A stretch of 64,000 bases of DNA from Streptococcus suis (GTDB taxonomy: Bacteria; Bacillota; Bacilli; Lactobacillales; Streptococcaceae), in contig JAKTNI010000003.1 of NCBI GenBank assembly GCA_029593505.1, positions 1 to 64,000 of the forward strand, given 5' to 3'. Positions 45,024 to 54,818 of this stretch are shown here, piece after piece. The first letter of the stretch is position 1. The number at the start of each line of letters is the position of its first letter. A program made the position numbers and the translations under genes. Below the pieces are notes generated by a model, which was not told where the DNA came from, did not search any database, and saw nothing but the letters and a program-made list of their open reading frames with translations.

Positions 45024-45553
45024 CTATTTTCTAATATCATACCTTAGAAATACAATATCATCAGTAACCGTTGATTCCACCAACATTAGTTTTTGTTCAC
45101 TCGGTAAATTGCCAAACAATGAAATTCCTTCACTCAAAATAGTTGAAATAATTCCAATAATAAACTGATCAATCAATTGCTCCTTTAAACAGCTTCGCAC
45201 TACTTCTGCTCCACCAAAAAGCCAAATATCACTTCCTTCTTCTAATCGCAAACGTTTAATTTCATCAACAATATTATTTGTATAATGAACAGTGTCGCAA
45301 TCTTTATACTCACCACGACTTGCAATAATAAACCTCTTATTTTGATATTCCTAAATCATCTCTAATGAACAATCTTCCAAAGATTTTCTTCCCATAACAA
45401 CAGTATCACAGGACTGAAAAAAGAACGGTTATCAAATTGGTTTATCGTATCATAGCAATTCGTTCCATGTCCTTCAATCCAATCATAGCTACCATCTTTT
45501 CGAGCAATGAAGCCATCCAAACTCATGGCGATATTTAACCCCAATTTTCTCAT
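45024..45553 (-). pseudogene. Dihydrofolate reductase-like (RibD C-terminal type) protein, broken
   Basis: The start MRKLGLNIAMSLDGFIA and the end (DIWLFGGAEVVRSCL...VFLRYDI) are clear parts of the DHFR-like/RibD C-terminal family, usually about 175 aa. A frameshift near 45430 moves the reading after DTINQFDN; the other frame continues SCDTVVMGRKSLEDC. A TAG at 45351-45353 then interrupts that frame before EYQNKRFIIASRGEY. Two separate defects argue against a single sequencing error. Natural function in cells is unclear for this family. Confidence 0.85.
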
Positions 45554-45625
45554 ATCATTTCCTCACCATTATTATAATATTATAGCGTAGTAAAAGTTCC
45601 AATTCTTACATTGGAACTTTGTATT

Positions 45626-46579
45626 CTATTTAGACTTAATATAGTTGACACCATCTGCTTTAGGAGCGACTGCTTTACCAAAGAAAGCAGACAGGGCAAT
45701 AACAGTAATCAAATATGGTGCAATTTGAAGATAAACCGTTGGAATATCTTTCAATCCTGGTAATTGTCCACCCACTACTGCCAAACTTTGCGAAAGACCG
45801 AAGAATAGACTGGCAAGCATAGCGCCAATTGGATTCCACTTACCGAAAATTACAGCTGCTAGGGCGATGAAACCTGAACCTACGATTGTTGTTGCAGAAA
45901 AGTTGATATTCACTGATTGAGCACTTACAGCTCCACCAACACCACCAAGGAAACCAGCAATCAACACACCTGCATAACGCATAGCGTAGACATTGATTCC
46001 CAAAGTATCCGCCGCCTGCGGATGTTCACCTACTGAACGAAGGCGCAAACCGAACTTTGTTTTATAAAGGACGAACCAAGCAAGAAATGCTGTTGCAATA
46101 GCTACATAACCCATCAAGCTTGTATTTTTGAAGAAAATTTCCCCAATGATTGGAATATCAGCTAAGACAGGAAATGAAAATTTACCAAATGATTTCGTAA
46201 TGCTGTCAGTTTGACCCTTATTATAGATAACCTTGACTAGGAAAACTCCTAATGCCGGAGCCAAAAGGTTCAATACCGTACCTGATACAACGTGGTCTGC
46301 ACGGAAATTAATCGTCGCCATCGCATGAATAGCGGCGAAGACAACACCAGCAAGACCTCCTACAATAACAGCTAATAATGGAGTAGCATTACCAAATGTT
46401 CCTGCAAATTCTATATTGAAAACAACTCCAGCAAAGGCACCGATAACCATGATTCCTTCTAAACCAACGTTTACAATACCACCGCGTTCAGAGAAAACTC
46501 CTCCAAGACTGGTAAAGATTAAGGGTGCTGAATAAATCAACATTTGCGAAATGAGTAAGGCAAGAATTGAAACATTCAT
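45626..46579 (-). CDS. nupQ: Nucleoside ABC transporter permease (NupQ-like)
   Basis: 317-aa inner-membrane permease with 8-10 helices and the BPD_transp_2-type core (GLEGIMVIGAFAGV; TLGINVYAMRYAGVLIAG). It pairs with the permease encoded just upstream and the ATPase and lipoprotein of the same operon to import nucleosides. It starts 1 bp after the previous stop. Last gene of the deoxyribonucleoside operon. Confidence 0.92.
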   Translation of the reverse strand: MNVSILALLISQMLIYSAPLIFTSLGGVFSERGGIVNVGLEGIMVIGAFAGVVFNIEFAGTFGNATPLLAVIVGGLAGVVFAAIHAMATINFRADHVVSGTVLNLLAPALGVFLVKVIYNKGQTDSITKSFGKFSFPVLADIPIIGEIFFKNTSLMGYVAIATAFLAWFVLYKTKFGLRLRSVGEHPQAADTLGINVYAMRYAGVLIAGFLGGVGGAVSAQSVNINFSATTIVGSGFIALAAVIFGKWNPIGAMLASLFFGLSQSLAVVGGQLPGLKDIPTVYLQIAPYLITVIALSAFFGKAVAPKADGVNYIKSK

Positions 46580-46580
46580 C

Positions 46581-47642
46581 TTATTTCGCTCCTTTCGCTT
46601 TATTTCTAGATTTTAACAATTGTTCAAAAATAAATTTCACACCGATAAAGAAAATAATTGATGCAGTAACAACGTTAATCAATTCAGATGGAATCTGTGC
46701 ACGCACCATACCTGGAGCACCGACAGAAAGAACACCGAATAGAAAGGCAGCCAATGGAATACCTAATGGTGAATTAGAAGCTAAAAGTGCTACTGACATA
46801 CCATTGAAACCAATATCCAAGTTACCGCTTTGGATGTAAACGTTTTGGAAAGTACCCAAACCTTGTACAGCTCCTCCGAGACCAGCAAGAGCACCTGAAA
46901 TAATCATAGATAGAATAATCGTACGTTTCGCAGACATACCTGCATAATCCGATGCTGTTGGATTAAGCCCCACTGAACGAATCTCAAAACCAAGAGTCGT
47001 TTTGGTCAATAGGAACCAAATCACAAAAACTGCAATAATGGCAAAGAAAATACCAATATTCATACGTGAGTTATCCGTCAATGCACGGAGCCACTCTGTT
47101 TGGTAAGAGGCATTTGCTGACACGTTAACTGTCGAGTCTGTATTCTTCATCAAACTATCTGAAAATACATCACGAATGATATAGTTACATGAATAGAGCA
47201 AAATGTAGTTCATCATAATGGTCACTATAACTTCACTCGTTCCTAGATAGGCACGAAGAATTCCCGGAACGGCACCCGCAATACCACCGGCTACCATTGC
47301 AATAATAACTGTTGCCAATATTAAAATCGGACGCGGTAAGTCAGGATTAGCTAACGCAAACCAACCTGCAAAAACCCAACCAACATAGGCCTGACCAGAC
47401 AAACCAACGTTGAAGAAACCTGCACGACTAGCTACTGCGAATCCGAGAGCAGTAAAAACAAGTGGTGCCATTGCACGGAAAATTTCACCAATTGATTTGA
47501 TATTACCAAAAGCTGAATAGAATAACTCTTCATAGCCCCAAATTGGATCGTAGCCAAAAACAAGCATGACAATCGCTCCAAGTAGGATACCGCTGACCAC
47601 AGCCATTAATGGAAGGGCCAAATTCTTATATTTATTAAGCAT
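46581..47642 (-). CDS. nupP: Nucleoside ABC transporter permease (NupP-like)
   Basis: 353-aa permease with about nine helices, the partner of NupQ. The start ATG 47642 (MLNKYKNLALPLM) is chosen over an in-frame codon at 47669 because it follows GGGAGAAG and gives a normal 8-bp overlap with the ATPase gene. The conserved GLSGQAYVGWVFAG and GLNPTASDYAGMS loops are the transmembrane-coupling parts of the family. Confidence 0.92.
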   Translation of the reverse strand: MLNKYKNLALPLMAVVSGILLGAIVMLVFGYDPIWGYEELFYSAFGNIKSIGEIFRAMAPLVFTALGFAVASRAGFFNVGLSGQAYVGWVFAGWFALANPDLPRPILILATVIIAMVAGGIAGAVPGILRAYLGTSEVIVTIMMNYILLYSCNYIIRDVFSDSLMKNTDSTVNVSANASYQTEWLRALTDNSRMNIGIFFAIIAVFVIWFLLTKTTLGFEIRSVGLNPTASDYAGMSAKRTIILSMIISGALAGLGGAVQGLGTFQNVYIQSGNLDIGFNGMSVALLASNSPLGIPLAAFLFGVLSVGAPGMVRAQIPSELINVVTASIIFFIGVKFIFEQLLKSRNKAKGAK

Positions 47643-49170
47643 GTTCTTCTCCCTTCTCAATATGTCCACCTGCCATCAAGACACCTAACTCTTGTTTATT
47701 GGTCTTAGCAGGTTCAACAATACCATGGATGATACCATCATGGATAACAGCAATTCTATCTGATACATCCAAAATTTCATCCAATTCGAAGCTGACAACA
47801 AGAACAGCCTTACCTTTATCACGTTCTGCAATGAGACGCTTACGAATATACTCAATAGCACCAACGTCTAAACCGCGTGTCGGTTGGCTAACAATGAAAA
47901 GGTCTGGGTTACGATCGATTTCACGCGCAATGATAGCTTTTTGCTGATTACCGCCTGAAAGAGCCTTGATTGGAACGAGTTCACTCGCCCCACGAACGTC
48001 AAATTCTTCCATTAACGCGCGTGCCTTTTCATTAATGATATTATAGTTCAAGATACCATTTTTTGAAATCGGTTCTTTATAGTAAGTTTGGAGTGCAAAG
48101 TTCTCAGCAACAGTCATCGGAAGAACGAGTCCATCGCGATGACGATCTTCGGGAACGTGGCTCACTTGCATTTCTGTAATTTTACGTGGAGTTTTACCAA
48201 CTACTTCCTCACCTTTGATAGTGATTGAGCCAGATTTTACCTTACGTAAACCAGTGATTGCCTGAATCAACTCACTTTGACCGTTTCCGTCGATACCAGC
48301 AATACCAACAACCTCACCTGCTCGAACATCAAGCGATAATCCCTTAACTGCTGGGATACCACGGTTTTCATTGACAACCAAATCCTTAATTGACAAAATG
48401 ACTTCTTTAGGATTTGCCTCAACTTTTTCCGTTTTAAAGGAAACGGAACGTCCAACCATCCACTCAGCCAAATCTTGGTTTGTTGCTCCTTCAACAGCAA
48501 CTGTTTCGATTGATTTGCCTCGACGAATAACTGTTACACTATCAGCAACGGCGCGAATTTCATCCAATTTGTGCGTAATCAAAATAATAGATTTACCTTC
48601 TTCAACCAAGGCTTTCATAATTTTCAAGAGCTCTGCAATTTCCGCTGGGGTCAATACAGCTGTCGGCTCGTCAAAAATTAAAAGGTCTGCTCCACGGTAA
48701 AGTGTTTTAAGGATTTCTACACGTTGCTGTGCACCCACAGAAATATCTGCAACCTTTGCGGTTGGATCAACTTCAAGACCATACTTAGCAGAAAGTTCTT
48801 TAATTTCTGCGATAGCTTTTTTAAGGTCAATCACGCCACCTTTGGTGGTTTCAGAACCAAGAATGATGTTCTCAGCAACTGTGAAAGCATCAACCAACAT
48901 AAAATGTTGGTGCACCATACCAATACCCAACTGGGAAGCTTTGGATGGAGAGTCAATCTTCACGGATTGACCGTTGATAACAATTTCACCACTTGTAGGT
49001 TCCAACAAGCCGGCAAGCATGTTCATCAGAGTAGATTTACCCGCACCATTCTCACCAAGAAGGGCATGTATTTCACCACGTCTGACATTCAAATTGATGT
49101 GGTCATTTGCTACAAATTCACCAAATATCTTAGTGATATTGCGCATTTCAATGACATAATCCTTAGTCAT
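47635..49170 (-). CDS. nupO: Nucleoside ABC transporter ATPase (NupO-like)
   Basis: 511-aa protein with two ABC domains in tandem. The first has full motifs (GENGAGKST, VGAQQR, LLIFDEPTAVL). The second has a degenerate Walker A (GIDGNGQSE) but a good signature (LSGGNQQK), as usual for this sugar/nucleoside class, so only one site is expected to hydrolyse ATP well. It follows the BMP lipoprotein gene after a 200-bp hairpin-rich gap. Confidence 0.93.
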   Translation of the reverse strand: MTKDYVIEMRNITKIFGEFVANDHINLNVRRGEIHALLGENGAGKSTLMNMLAGLLEPTSGEIVINGQSVKIDSPSKASQLGIGMVHQHFMLVDAFTVAENIILGSETTKGGVIDLKKAIAEIKELSAKYGLEVDPTAKVADISVGAQQRVEILKTLYRGADLLIFDEPTAVLTPAEIAELLKIMKALVEEGKSIILITHKLDEIRAVADSVTVIRRGKSIETVAVEGATNQDLAEWMVGRSVSFKTEKVEANPKEVILSIKDLVVNENRGIPAVKGLSLDVRAGEVVGIAGIDGNGQSELIQAITGLRKVKSGSITIKGEEVVGKTPRKITEMQVSHVPEDRHRDGLVLPMTVAENFALQTYYKEPISKNGILNYNIINEKARALMEEFDVRGASELVPIKALSGGNQQKAIIAREIDRNPDLFIVSQPTRGLDVGAIEYIRKRLIAERDKGKAVLVVSFELDEILDVSDRIAVIHDGIIHGIVEPAKTNKQELGVLMAGGHIEKGEEHA

Positions 49171-49260
49171 AATCTATTATCCTTTCTGACTATAGCCTTC
49201 TGAAAATTCTTCAGTACTACTTTAGTACCTTAAAACTCTTCATCGACTATACCATTTTTG

Positions 49261-49343
49261 TCAGTAAAACCTACCATACATAAGCTGATAGGCTTTACTG
49301 AGAAAAATCTCAGCCGGAAAACGGCGACCCCGTCGGGTCGCCG
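49261..49343 (-). other. Hairpin-rich spacer between bmp and the transporter genes
   Basis: Two inverted repeats: TCAGTAAAaCCTA with TAGGcTTTACTGA (49261-49301) and a very stable CGGCGACCC/GGGTCGCCG stem with a 4-nt loop (49322-49343). There is no T-run after the second on the minus strand. It probably protects the bmp mRNA 3' end or lowers expression of the downstream membrane genes, a common arrangement for binding-protein operons. Confidence 0.6.
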
Positions 49344-49369
49344 AATCGGAATTGTCGAAAAGAAATTCA

Positions 49370-50437
49370 TTAAGGTTTCTCAGGAACTTCTACTTTGCCG
49401 TCCAAGATAGCTTGTTTAGCATCTGCAACTGCTTTAGAAGCATCTTCTGAAAGGTTAGTTTCTGCCAATTCAACACCTTTATCTTTCAATGAGAATTGAA
49501 GTACTTGACCACCAGGGAATTCACCTGCGACAGCTTTGGTTGCAATATCTTTAACTGAAGTACCAACTTGTTTCAATGTTGAAGCCAATACAAAGTTAGA
49601 AGATTTACCATCTTTAGAAGTGTATGCACCTTCTGCTGATTGGTCACGGTCAACACCGATTACCCAAACTTTATCTGCTTCATTACGAGTTTCGTTTTCT
49701 GCTTTAGCAGCTGCAAATACACCGTTACCAGTACCACCAGAAGCGTGGAAGATAACATCTGCACCCGCAGCATATTGAGCAGCTGCAAGAGTTTGACCTT
49801 TAGCAGCATCACCGAATGAACCTGCATAGTCAACTGTAATCTTGATGTCTTTGTTTACAGACTTAGCACCAGCAACGAAACCAGCTTCAAAGCGATCGAT
49901 GATAACACCTTCCATACCACCGATGAAACCTACGTGGTTTGTTTTAGTTGATTTAGCTGCAGCAACACCAGCAAGATATGATGCTTCATGGTCTGCGAAA
50001 CCTACGCTAACTACGTTGTCTTGATCTGGAACAACACTATCCACGATTACATAATGTGTATTAGGATTATTTGGTGCAACCTCAGCAATCGCACTCTCCA
50101 AGGCAAAACCGATACCGAACACAAGGTTGTAACCACCAGCAACCGCTGAATCAAGGTTTGTAATATATTCTGATTCATTAGCTGATTGGAAGTAATCGTA
50201 GCCATTACCTTTAGAAAGACCAGCTGCATCACCCCATTCTTGAAGACCTTCCCATGCAGATTGGTTGAATGAACGGTCATCAACACCACCAATGTCAGTA
50301 ACGATAGCAGCCTTCACAGATGTGTCTGCTGATGAAGATGCTTCTGAGCTACTACTTTTTGAAGCACGGTTACCACACGCAGCCAAAGATACAGCCGCAA
50401 CAGCTGCTAGACCAAGTCCAACAAGTTTCTTGTTCAT
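49370..50437 (-). CDS. bmpA: BMP-family nucleoside-binding lipoprotein (PnrA/TmpC-like)
   Basis: 355-aa substrate-binding lipoprotein. Signal peptide with lipobox SLAAC, Cys21 as the lipid anchor, then a serine-rich linker. The Bmp domain (AAIVTDIGGVDDRSFNQSAWEGL; shown in two family motifs) binds purine and pyrimidine nucleosides in homologues. It is the surface component for the permeases and ATPase downstream and is more strongly expressed than they are if the hairpin at 49322 acts as a barrier. Start after GGAGGG. Confidence 0.93.
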   Translation of the reverse strand: MNKKLVGLGLAAVAAVSLAACGNRASKSSSSEASSSADTSVKAAIVTDIGGVDDRSFNQSAWEGLQEWGDAAGLSKGNGYDYFQSANESEYITNLDSAVAGGYNLVFGIGFALESAIAEVAPNNPNTHYVIVDSVVPDQDNVVSVGFADHEASYLAGVAAAKSTKTNHVGFIGGMEGVIIDRFEAGFVAGAKSVNKDIKITVDYAGSFGDAAKGQTLAAAQYAAGADVIFHASGGTGNGVFAAAKAENETRNEADKVWVIGVDRDQSAEGAYTSKDGKSSNFVLASTLKQVGTSVKDIATKAVAGEFPGGQVLQFSLKDKGVELAETNLSEDASKAVADAKQAILDGKVEVPEKP

Positions 50438-50462
50438 TTCTGAACCCTCCTAAAAATCTTTT

Positions 50463-50532
50463 TGCAACTACATTGTTGCAGAGTAATATTGCTACAGTCA
50501 AATGACTGTCATACAGACTACATTAAGTCTGT
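50463..50532. other. Three consecutive small hairpins between cdd and bmp
   Basis: TGCAAC/GTTGCA (50463-50480), CAGTCA/TGACTG (50495-50508) and ACAGACT/AGTCTGT (50513-50532). The last overlaps the cdd stop. No T-run follows, so they are more likely RNA processing or stability elements than a terminator. Confidence 0.5.
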
Positions 50533-50907
50533 AAAGGAATATGGAAGTAATTCCCCGACTGTCATCTCGACTGTCGATTTATCTTTAGCGACCAAAGTCA
50601 CTTTTAAATCCTTATCAAAAAATTCTGCCATAACTTGGCGACAAGCTCCACAAGGAGATATTGGTTTTTCTGTTTCACCATAAATAATGATTTCAGAAAA
50701 ATCTTTCACACCTTCAGAAATGGCCTTGAAAATAGCTGTCCTTTCAGCGCAATTTGTCAAACCAAAGCTTGCATTTTCAATGTTTACACCCGTAAATATT
50801 TCCCCTGTCTTAGCTACAAGAACTGCACTAACTGGAAACTTTGAGTACGGTACGTATGCTTTTTGACTGTTTTTTACAGCTAATTCAATTAAATCAATAG
50901 TCTCCAT
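50518..50907 (-). CDS. cdd: Cytidine deaminase
   Basis: 129-aa zinc enzyme that converts cytidine and deoxycytidine to (deoxy)uridine. Zinc motif: cysteine in NCAERTA with the catalytic glutamate, and PCGACRQ further on. The start [10 protein letters not shown] at 50907 is chosen by family alignment; it overlaps deoC by 14 bp. It feeds the phosphorylase encoded upstream in the same operon. Confidence 0.95.
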   Translation of the reverse strand: METIDLIELAVKNSQKAYVPYSKFPVSAVLVAKTGEIFTGVNIENASFGLTNCAERTAIFKAISEGVKDFSEIIIYGETEKPISPCGACRQVMAEFFDKDLKVTLVAKDKSTVEMTVGELLPYSFTDLM

Positions 50908-51556
50908 CCGCCTGTGCTCCATTCATGATTGCCACGCCTGATGACGCACCAATACGAGATGCTCCTGCTTCGATAAAGGCAATGGCATCTTCATACGAAC
51001 GTGCACCACCTGAAGCCTTCACTCCCATGTCAGGACCCACTGTTTTTCTCATTAAGGTAACATCCGCTACTGTAGCACCGCCTGTAGAAAATCCTGTAGA
51101 TGTTTTAACATAGTCCGCACCAGCTTCTTGAGATAATTGACAAGCTTTCACTTTCTCATCATCAGTAAGGAGGCATGTTTCGATGATGACTTTGACTAGT
51201 TTATCACCACTTGCTGCTACAACAGCTTTAATATCCTCCAAAACCAAATCGTAATTTCCAGTTTTCAGAGCACCAATATTGATAACCATATCAATCTCAT
51301 CTGCTCCATTTGAAATTGCATCTTTTGTTTCAAATACTTTTACAGCAGGGGTATTTGCTCCGAGAGGGAAACCAATAACCGTACAAACTTTTACATCACT
51401 ATCCTTCAAGCTTTCAGCTGCTAAAGCGACCCAAGTTGGGTTAACACAGACACTTGCAAAATCATATTCTTTTGCTTCTGCCAAAATCTTTTCAACCTGC
51501 TCTTGTGTTGTCTCAGGTTTCAAGATTGTATGGTCAATATATTTATTCAATTTCAT
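50894..51556 (-). CDS. deoC: Deoxyribose-phosphate aldolase
   Basis: 220-aa class I aldolase that splits deoxyribose-5-phosphate to acetaldehyde and glyceraldehyde-3-phosphate. The Schiff-base lysine is in [14 protein letters not shown]; a second lysine-containing motif is GVKASGGAR. Normal length. It completes use of the sugar released by the phosphorylase. Confidence 0.97.
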   Translation of the reverse strand: MKLNKYIDHTILKPETTQEQVEKILAEAKEYDFASVCVNPTWVALAAESLKDSDVKVCTVIGFPLGANTPAVKVFETKDAISNGADEIDMVINIGALKTGNYDLVLEDIKAVVAASGDKLVKVIIETCLLTDDEKVKACQLSQEAGADYVKTSTGFSTGGATVADVTLMRKTVGPDMGVKASGGARSYEDAIAFIEAGASRIGASSGVAIMNGAQADGDY

Positions 51557-51571
51557 AGTTTTCTCCGTACA

Positions 51572-52849
51572 TTAAGAAATAATCTCGATGATTTCTTTCG
51601 TTTTTACACTTTCTTTATCTATTTTAACATTTTTTCGGAAATTTGTAAGCATGTTTTCCGAAATATTTTCATTGGCATAAATCGTTGCGATTTGTTCGCC
51701 TTTAGAAACAGCTTCCCCCACTTTCTTATGGAAGACAATACCTGTTTCATAATCTAAATCGTCGGTCTTAACTGCACGACCTGCACCAAGTTTCATTGCG
51801 AATAGACCAAATTCCAAAGCAGGGAGTCCCACAATGTATCCTTCCTCTTCAGCCAGAACTGGAACTTGCTGTGTAACCTGAACTGGGCGATATAAATCTT
51901 CCAAGTCACCACCTTGGGCCAGAACCATCTCTTCAAATTTCTTCAAAGCTGCACCGTTGTCAATATGTTGGCGTACTTCTTCAATGCTTTTCTCAACATC
52001 GGCAAGCCCCAACATAATTTGGGCTAGTTCACAGATAAATTCAGTAACATCTTCTCGACCTTTACCCTGTAAAATTTCAATAGCCTCTAAAATTTCCAAA
52101 CGATTTCCAATTGAAGTACCAACTGGTTGAGACATGTCAGTTAAAACTGCGACTGTCTTACGACCAACCGCCTTCCCAAGATCCACCATGGTTTGAGCTA
52201 GAACCCGTGCCTCTTCAACAGTCTTCATGAAGGCACCTTCTCCCACCGTTACATCTAGGAGAATCGCATCCGCACCTGCGGCAATTTTCTTAGACATTAC
52301 TGAACTGGCAATCAGTGGAATAATATCAACGGTTGCTGTCACATCTCGAAGAGCATAGAGCAGTTTATCAGCTTTAACCAGATTGTCTGACTGACCAATA
52401 ACTGCAACACCGGTATCTTGAACTTGCTTGATGAAATCTTCTTGGTTAACTTCAATCTGGTATCCTTTGATTGACTCTAACTTATCCAAGGTTCCGCCAG
52501 TATGACCAAGCCCACGACCGCTCATCTTTGCAACTGGAATATCAAAACTTGCTACCAATGGCGCTAAGATGAGTGTAACCTTATCTCCGACACCACCTGT
52601 AGAATGCTTATCTACCTTGATGCCTGGAATTGCAGACAAATCAATCTGTTCACCCGTTGCAACCATGGACATTGTCAAATCAGAAATCTCACGCGTTGAC
52701 ATCCCTTTAAAATAAATCGCCATCGCCAAGGCTGACATTTGGTAATCTGGTACTGTTCCAGCTACATACCCATCAATCAACCATTTGATTTCTTCAGACG
52801 ATAATTCTAAGCCATCACGCTTTTTTTGAATTAAATCAACTGCTCTCAT
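51572..52849 (-). CDS. pdp: Pyrimidine-nucleoside phosphorylase
   Basis: 425-aa enzyme of the thymidine/pyrimidine phosphorylase family releasing base and (deoxy)ribose-1-phosphate. Phosphate motif KHSTGGVGDK and the signature KMSGRGLGHTGGTLDKLES (two adjacent motifs) are intact. It overlaps the methyltransferase gene by 4 bp and is followed by deoC after 15 bp. Confidence 0.96.
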   Translation of the reverse strand: MRAVDLIQKKRDGLELSSEEIKWLIDGYVAGTVPDYQMSALAMAIYFKGMSTREISDLTMSMVATGEQIDLSAIPGIKVDKHSTGGVGDKVTLILAPLVASFDIPVAKMSGRGLGHTGGTLDKLESIKGYQIEVNQEDFIKQVQDTGVAVIGQSDNLVKADKLLYALRDVTATVDIIPLIASSVMSKKIAAGADAILLDVTVGEGAFMKTVEEARVLAQTMVDLGKAVGRKTVAVLTDMSQPVGTSIGNRLEILEAIEILQGKGREDVTEFICELAQIMLGLADVEKSIEEVRQHIDNGAALKKFEEMVLAQGGDLEDLYRPVQVTQQVPVLAEEEGYIVGLPALEFGLFAMKLGAGRAVKTDDLDYETGIVFHKKVGEAVSKGEQIATIYANENISENMLTNFRKNVKIDKESVKTKEIIEIIS

Positions 52850-53436
52850 TCTTTCACACTTTCAAGGATGTAGTAACCCTTGTCTTTCTTTATAATCTGG
52901 CAGTTGCCAAATACTTCCTCCATTTTAGCTTTCGCACTGGGTGCTCCCTGCTTCTTCTGGATAACAATTGTCAATGTTCCTCCAGTTTCTAAATGGTCGA
53001 ATGCACCTGCAATTACCTCATGTACAACAGATTTTCCAGCCCGAATTGGTGGATTAGAAACAATATGGTCAAACACTCCATTTACATCTTCATAGATATT
53101 AGATTGGAAAATCTGAGCTTCTACCTGATTTCTACTCGCATTTCTCTCTGCCAAATCTAAGGCTCTCATATTTATATCAATCAGCGTTGTTTGAACTCCA
53201 AATGCTTTAGCTAAAGTCAAACCAATTGGACCGTAGCCACAACCAACATCCAAAACAGTCTCACCTGTTTCAAAATGAAGATTTTTTAAAAGCACCTGAC
53301 TACCATAATCAACTCCCTTCTTACTGAAGACACCTGCATCTGTCAAAAATGACATGGAAGTCCCTAATAATTGAACCCTTAATTCATGAATATCATGCGC
53401 CATTGTTGGATTCATTTCATAATACATATTAGACAT
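52846..53436 (-). CDS. RsmC-like class I methyltransferase
   Basis: 196-aa AdoMet-dependent methyltransferase similar to the C-terminal catalytic half of RsmC (16S rRNA G1207) and to YbxB-type single-domain proteins. AdoMet loop DVGCGYGPIG and the catalytic VSNPPIRAG motif are present. First gene of the nucleoside operon, an order I recall from other streptococci. The substrate in this group is unproven. Confidence 0.9.
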   Translation of the reverse strand: MSNMYYEMNPTMAHDIHELRVQLLGTSMSFLTDAGVFSKKGVDYGSQVLLKNLHFETGETVLDVGCGYGPIGLTLAKAFGVQTTLIDINMRALDLAERNASRNQVEAQIFQSNIYEDVNGVFDHIVSNPPIRAGKSVVHEVIAGAFDHLETGGTLTIVIQKKQGAPSAKAKMEEVFGNCQIIKKDKGYYILESVKE

Positions 53437-53542
53437 GGGTTTATTATACCATTTCCTAAAAACGTTTTCAAGAGTTTTTCTAGCCTAAAAAATATGATAG
53501 AATGTAAACAATCTCCAAATACTGATTTAGGAAGCAACCACT

Positions 53543-54463
53543 ATGAAAAACGAATTTTTAAATTTTGAAAAAATTGATCGACTAACTTGGCAACAACTTC
53601 ATCGTAAAACCACTATTCCTTTAAGTCAAGATGAACTGAACTCCATAAAAAGTTTTAATGACCGCATTCAACTTCATGAAGTATCAGACATTTACCTACC
53701 TTTAATTAATCTAATACACATCTATCGAAAGGCTCGAAAAGACTTAAACTTTACCAAAAGTCTCTTTTTACAAAAAACGATAAAACCACAACCATTTATC
53801 ATTGGTGTATCAGGTAGTGTTGCAGTTGGAAAATCAACAACAAGTCGGCTATTGCAAATTCTAATTGCTCGAACATTCAAACATGCTAAAGTTGAACTTG
53901 TAACAACTGATGGATTTTTATATCCTAATGCCATATTAGAGAAACGTAAACTACTAAATAAAAAAGGATTTCCAGAATCCTACAATATGGAAGAATTGAT
54001 CGGTTTCCTAGATAAGATAAAAAATGGATTTGATTGTCACATTCCTGTCTATTCTCATGAAATATACGATATCGTCCCCAACAAGCAACAAAACATAAAA
54101 GCACCTGATTTCTTGATCGTTGAAGGAATCAATGTTTTTCAAAATCCTCAAAACCAACGACTATATGTCAGTGATTACTTTGATCTATCCATTTATGTTG
54201 ATGCCGATGTCGAACACATTGAAACATGGTACTTAGAACGTTTTCAAAAGCTTCTAACATTAGCTAAAAATGATCCCAATAATTACTACCATCGTTTTAC
54301 CAGTATGACCTATCCAGAAATATTAGCTATCGCACAAAATACATGGAAAAATATCAATCTGGCCAATTTAGAAAAATATATTGAGCCAACAAGAAATCGT
54401 GCGGATATAATCTTACACAAAGCTGAAAACCATGAGATTGATAAAATTTATTTAAAAAAATAA
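53543..54463 (+). CDS. coaA: Pantothenate kinase, type I
   Basis: 306-aa enzyme for the first step of coenzyme A synthesis, phosphorylating pantothenate. P-loop [12 protein letters not shown] at about residues 93-104, TTDGFLYPN and the [17 protein letters not shown] segment are family hallmarks. Divergent from the nucleoside operon. Normal length. Confidence 0.96.
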   Translation: MKNEFLNFEKIDRLTWQQLHRKTTIPLSQDELNSIKSFNDRIQLHEVSDIYLPLINLIHIYRKARKDLNFTKSLFLQKTIKPQPFIIGVSGSVAVGKSTTSRLLQILIARTFKHAKVELVTTDGFLYPNAILEKRKLLNKKGFPESYNMEELIGFLDKIKNGFDCHIPVYSHEIYDIVPNKQQNIKAPDFLIVEGINVFQNPQNQRLYVSDYFDLSIYVDADVEHIETWYLERFQKLLTLAKNDPNNYYHRFTSMTYPEILAIAQNTWKNINLANLEKYIEPTRNRADIILHKAENHEIDKIYLKK

Positions 54464-54470
54464 ATTTTAC

Positions 54471-54499
54471 TTGTCAAAATGAACCTTTTCATATATAAT
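54471..54499 (+). promoter_or_regulatory. rpsT promoter
   Basis: -35 TTGTCA (54471-54476) and a perfect -10 TATAAT (54494-54499) spaced 17 bp; start codon 37 bp on. It begins directly after the coaA stop. Confidence 0.8.
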
Positions 54500-54536
54500 G
54501 ATATGGTTAGTACAAGAAAGGGTGGAGGTGAAACCA

Positions 54537-54770
54537 TTGGCAAACATTAAGTCAGCTATTAAACGCGCTGAATTGAACGTTAAACAAAACGAGAAAAACT
54601 CAGCACAAAAATCAGCTATGCGTACTGCAATCAAAGCATTTGAAGCTAACCCATCTGAAGAGCTTTTCCGTGCTGCTAGTTCAGCAATTGACAAAGCAGA
54701 AACAAAAGGTTTGATTCACAAAAACAAAGCAAGCCGCGACAAAGCACGTCTTGCATCAAAACTTGCTTAA
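54537..54770 (+). CDS. rpsT: 30S ribosomal protein S20
   Basis: 77-aa basic helical protein binding 16S rRNA in the small subunit. The start is TTG at 54537 (reads [13 protein letters not shown]) after a strong GGAGGTG. The next ATG is far inside the protein, so the non-AUG start is secure. S20 genes often use UUG, which is linked to autoregulation in E. coli. Monocistronic. Confidence 0.97.
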   Translation: MANIKSAIKRAELNVKQNEKNSAQKSAMRTAIKAFEANPSEELFRAASSAIDKAETKGLIHKNKASRDKARLASKLA

Positions 54771-54774
54771 AAAA

Positions 54775-54798
54775 GAAACCTTCCGGTTTCTTTTTTTT
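54775..54798 (+). terminator. rpsT terminator
   Basis: GAAACC and GGTTTC with a TTCC loop and eight T directly after, 4 bp past the rpsT stop. Confidence 0.9.
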
Positions 54799-54818
54799 AC
54801 GCCTCATGTCATAAATTA

